DNA of 64,000 bases from Cucumis sativus. Its lineage: Eukaryota; Streptophyta; Magnoliopsida; Cucurbitales; Cucurbitaceae. A model generated the notes under the pieces. It did not search any database. It had not been told where the DNA came from and saw nothing but the letters and a program-made list of their open reading frames with translations. The position numbers and the translations under genes were made by a program. Positions 60,301 to 64,000 of this stretch are shown piece by piece. The DNA lies in NCBI RefSeq assembly GCF_000004075.3, contig NC_026660.2, positions 22,695,498-22,759,497 on the forward strand. Direction: 5' to 3'. The first letter of the stretch is position 1, and the number at the start of each line of letters is the position of its first letter.

Positions 60301-63300
60301 AAAGATTATGTTATTCTTTGTTTATGTTTCTTCCTTAACCTCATGGAAAAGAATATGTAATGTGTTTTGATCATTATTATCAAACCTAAGTGGAAGATTG
60401 TCATTTAATAACTTTTTTATATATTTAAACTTTGGATTTTTAAATGGCTCAACTTTCAATTATTTATATCTCTAACAAGTTTGTACTTTTTTTAAGTATA
60501 TAATTCATATGAATGTGGAGATAATTTGAACATGTAACCTATTATGATCGTTGAATTATGGAAATTGATATGCTAACTATTTTGATATAAAATGTATCGG
60601 ATAAAAAAGCAAAAGGAAAAGCATTTAGAATAAACATAAAAATGGAAAAGAAATAATAATTAAGAAGAAAAGTTAGATAGATTAGGAATAAATTTGTTCG
60701 TAATTTTGAAAAAAAAAAGTATGTAGAAGAAAACTTGTTACAAAATATTAAGAGGATAATAAATGCAAATAGGTCCCTCAGCTCCACAAAGTCCTTAAAC
60801 AGTAACGGAGCGTTACAAAATGTGTGTGAAATTTTAATGTTAGACGTGACATTTTCTTATTTTTACACTTTCTCATCATCACATGTGTGTTATATATCCA
60901 AATTTTCTATTATTGTATATATATATATATCAATGAATAACATTAATATTTTTTTCAAACTATAAAAAAATAATAACCGTCATCTACTTCACTTCTACCT
61001 ATTATTACGCTACTATGAACAAAAAGACTTAAGTATATGTTAATTAATAAATAACTAGTCGTGTATATAAATAATCTTCAAAGGACTAACACAAGTTTAG
61101 TTCAATGTGTTAATTTATATGATATTTTATTCTAAAGGTGGGATACTGTTTGATCGGTTGTTTTCACAATTGTTGTAGTTAAAAATAGTCATTTACTTAC
61201 ACTTGAATATGAGAGTAAATCAATTTTGTCCACTATAACTCAAAAATCACTTTCACATTAAAGATTTTGCTTGTTTACTATTTTGACTCATTAGTTATTG
61301 ACTGACATCCTACTTCACCGAGTTTGAATGGTTTGTTTCCTAAGTTTGAGATATTTTTGTGATTCATCAAGCTAACTTTTCTTCTTTTCCTTGATTGAAC
61401 CCAATTTTACACCTCACTATGTCATATTTTATTACTTTTTAGAGTTTATTTTTTGTATAGGTTAAACAAATTTCCATTTTCTTAGCACTAACCATTCTCA
61501 AATATAAATATCTTCATATTATGTTAAAAAGTTTATAAAAACCTAACGCTAAACACCAACATAAATATTGTTTAAAGTTTAGAGATTAAATAGGCTTTTC
61601 AAAAATGAATACCAAAATAGAATTTTTTAGGAAGTAAAAAATATTAAAAGTTAAATGATAGAAAGAAAGGAAGGATTAACAAGGAGGGTAAAATAGTAAA
61701 AGCAGAGGGAATATGTAAAAATTAACCCTTGAAAGAAAGAATGTAAATTTGGTAAGAAGGAGTGGATGCTTAGGTGTGACCACCACTTTCCTCACGCGCT
61801 GAAGTAAGAGCGTCCATATCCCTTGACGTTTATATATTTATATATAAATAAAAATAAAAGAGTAAAAAACTTTGAAATGGAATCTCAAATTTGAATTAAA
61901 GAAGTAATAAAAATAAATAAAGAAAAAAGAAAGAGAGAGAGAGAGATTGTTCAGGTTCTAAGGCCAAGCCGACGCGCGTCAACTCAACAAACTTGGGTTT
62001 GTTGTACACCCCAACTTAAATTAAATACAACACGTAGTTTATTTCATTATTGTTCCTTCCTATAAATTTTGGAAAGGAATCAAATTCTAATACTTTTTTC
62101 ATAATCACAATTCCTTCCTCTTAGGTTTTCCACTATCAATGTTCTTAATTACCCTTTATAATTTAAATTCTTTTATTTCCATTCAATCATTTCAAAAGCT
62201 TAATTTCGCATTAATAAATACATGTTGTTTTTTTAGTATAGTTGGAGTGAAGGATGAGATTCATACTACATCCAACCGAAAATAACCTATATTTTATATA
62301 TGTGTTGAATATAATTAAACTTTTTTCTTTGTCGGTATATTTTAATTGTTATTATTACGATTAGGGACTTTCATACATTGTAATGAAATTGATGGTTTTT
62401 ATTTTAAATATGTGTTAGTTAAATAGGGTTATAATTTGTATGGATGAATAAAAAGTAGAAAGAAAGAGCCATCCTCAAATCAAGCAGGTTTGTGATTTGA
62501 GTCTATGAACAGTGGAAAGTGTGGGAGAGAGAAGATAAAGAAAATACGTTCTGTAACGTTGTTTTAGTTTTCACTATTATTATAATTAGTAATAAAACTA
62601 TTTTAAATAATGATAAGTTTTTTTTAAAATATTTACAAATATATCAAAATATGTATGTCATTGTAGACATAGATAAATAATTTATAAACAATTTAGTTCA
62701 TTTTTCTATATTTGAAAATATGTATAACAATTATGCTAATATTTTTATAAAAATAATGTTAACGTTGATGATCAATCGATATATAACTTAATAAATTCTA
62801 TTGACAGAGAGACCCGAAAATTATATTGATTGAACATCTTTCCAATGCTAAAAACTTGATCGGTCTAATTTTAAAATTGTATGATCTAGTTGGACACAAA
62901 TCTCAAACTTTTATACACAAGGTTTAATTTAAGTTTTATTCTTTTCATTCTCGAAATAGAAATGGTAAAAGTTAAAGTTGACTAATTGGTAGTAAAAACA
63001 AAAACCCTAAATTTTATGCATAGGCTTGGTGACTCAATCCCATTATTATTGGATCTTTATGCTTATATTTCACATAAAAGTATCAATCTTTGATACCCAC
63101 TTTTACCCACTCTATGGGTAAAAAAAGCTTTGGTTGTGTAACTTTATGCAAAACTTGACCACATAAAAACACCAGCTTAGGTTTTGAAAAGTCACATAGA
63201 GTGTCTATATCAAATATTTTTTTTTCAAGAAACAACAACTTAGCACAAGAGATTACATACAAAACAAAAAGTTATAACGTATTAGTTAGCTAGTCATTTT

Positions 63301-64000
63301 ATTATATTCAATCAAGTATGAAATTTCGTCTTGAAAATATTTTAGTACTAAAATAGTATGAGTACTATTCTCATTAACTGGTTGTAACGTTCTAATCTTG
63401 AAAGAATGATGTAGGAGTCCAACAATATCATTTAGATTATTCTTGATGGAACAAAAAGAAAATCATATAATATAGACACAGAGCAAGTTAAGGAATTCAA
63501 ATAGGACGTTGTATTATTTTTACAAAAAAAATGTATTATAGTAACGAGAGTGTAAAATTTTGAGACGAATAGGAATAGGAAGTGTGTACATAGACTAGTG
63601 AAAAAGTTGTGAATATTATAAGTAAATCTAGAACTTTGTATGTAAAAATTATTTGTACTTCAAAAGTTATAATATTTCACTCAATCTTTCTTACGTTTCA
63701 GTGTCATGCAATTGGAATAGAAAACTTAGACTGTTAGTAAAAAAGTAGGTCATTTGAATACATTGTAATTTTCTTTTAATTTTCTTTCAAACTTTAATCT
63801 AAGGCAAGTGTCCTTGTCACACCCCGTTTTCATTCAATAATTTTATTCTCGTTTCAATTTCCTAAATCCAAAAAGCTCCTAAATATTTGAATTGGCATAA
63901 GTTGGTAGTATGCACATATTCATGAATATCCTATCGTGATATATAGAAACATTATTATTTTAAAATTTGTTTGATTTTGTCATTTAAAATTTTCTCCTTT

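Larger units (their letters stand above)
51110..64000. other. 13-kb gene-poor region
   Basis: No supported coding gene on either strand. It holds an inverted-repeat element (51706-52750), a 123-bp tandem duplication (52872-53119), a dispersed AT-rich repeat (about 57000-57360) and GC-richer islands near 55060-55560 and 56450-56850. From 57.4 to 64 kb I see only AT-rich sequence with short low-complexity frames. Confidence 0.5.

Noticed and set aside
1..64000. CRISPR arrays, bacterial operons, viral genes
   Set aside because: Nothing of the kind is present. The spliced genes and pol III tRNA show plant nuclear DNA.

Overview
This window is plant nuclear DNA. It is strongly AT-rich, has long gene-poor spacers, and carries genes with GT-AG introns and TATA-box promoters, plus a pol III tRNA gene. 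Its genes are typical of flowering plants: PIP2 aquaporins, a cyclic-nucleotide-gated channel, LONELY GUY, laccase and ribosomal protein L12. A eudicot is clear. The AT-rich spacers and repeat style look like Cucurbitaceae, but that is a guess from style, not proof.

Layout. Three complete tandem PIP2-type aquaporin genes on the + strand (3.1-4.2, 6.3-7.4 and 10.8-11.9 kb) share one four-exon structure. The third copy is the most divergent and has valine in place of the aromatic/arginine-filter phenylalanine. From 13.2 to 22.5 kb, five short intronless genes lie on the - strand. They encode 46-69 residue proteins that are recognisably paralogous, with a core W-x-E-K-[AS]-P ... S-P-x-L-E-x-I-x-E-[ED]. 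I do not recognise the family, and these genes are easily missed by automatic annotation. A foldback transposon-like element of about 570 bp sits inside this array. Next come an intronless RPL12 gene (-), a tRNA-Thr(AGU) gene (-) and a five-exon CNGC channel gene (+, 26.2-29.5 kb). About 12 kb without a recognisable gene follows, then a seven-exon LOG cytokinin-activating enzyme gene (+, 41.7-45.4 kb) and a six-exon secreted laccase gene (+, 48.4-51.1 kb) carrying a predicted miR397 site. The last 13 kb has no gene I can support, only repeats and a few GC-richer islands.

The genes are not an operon-like unit. The two clusters (aquaporins and the small acidic proteins) arose by local tandem duplication. 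The exon-intron models were built by hand: each junction was checked for GT/AG and frame, and every model gives an uninterrupted protein of about the usual family length. All functional statements come from motif recognition. No database search was run.
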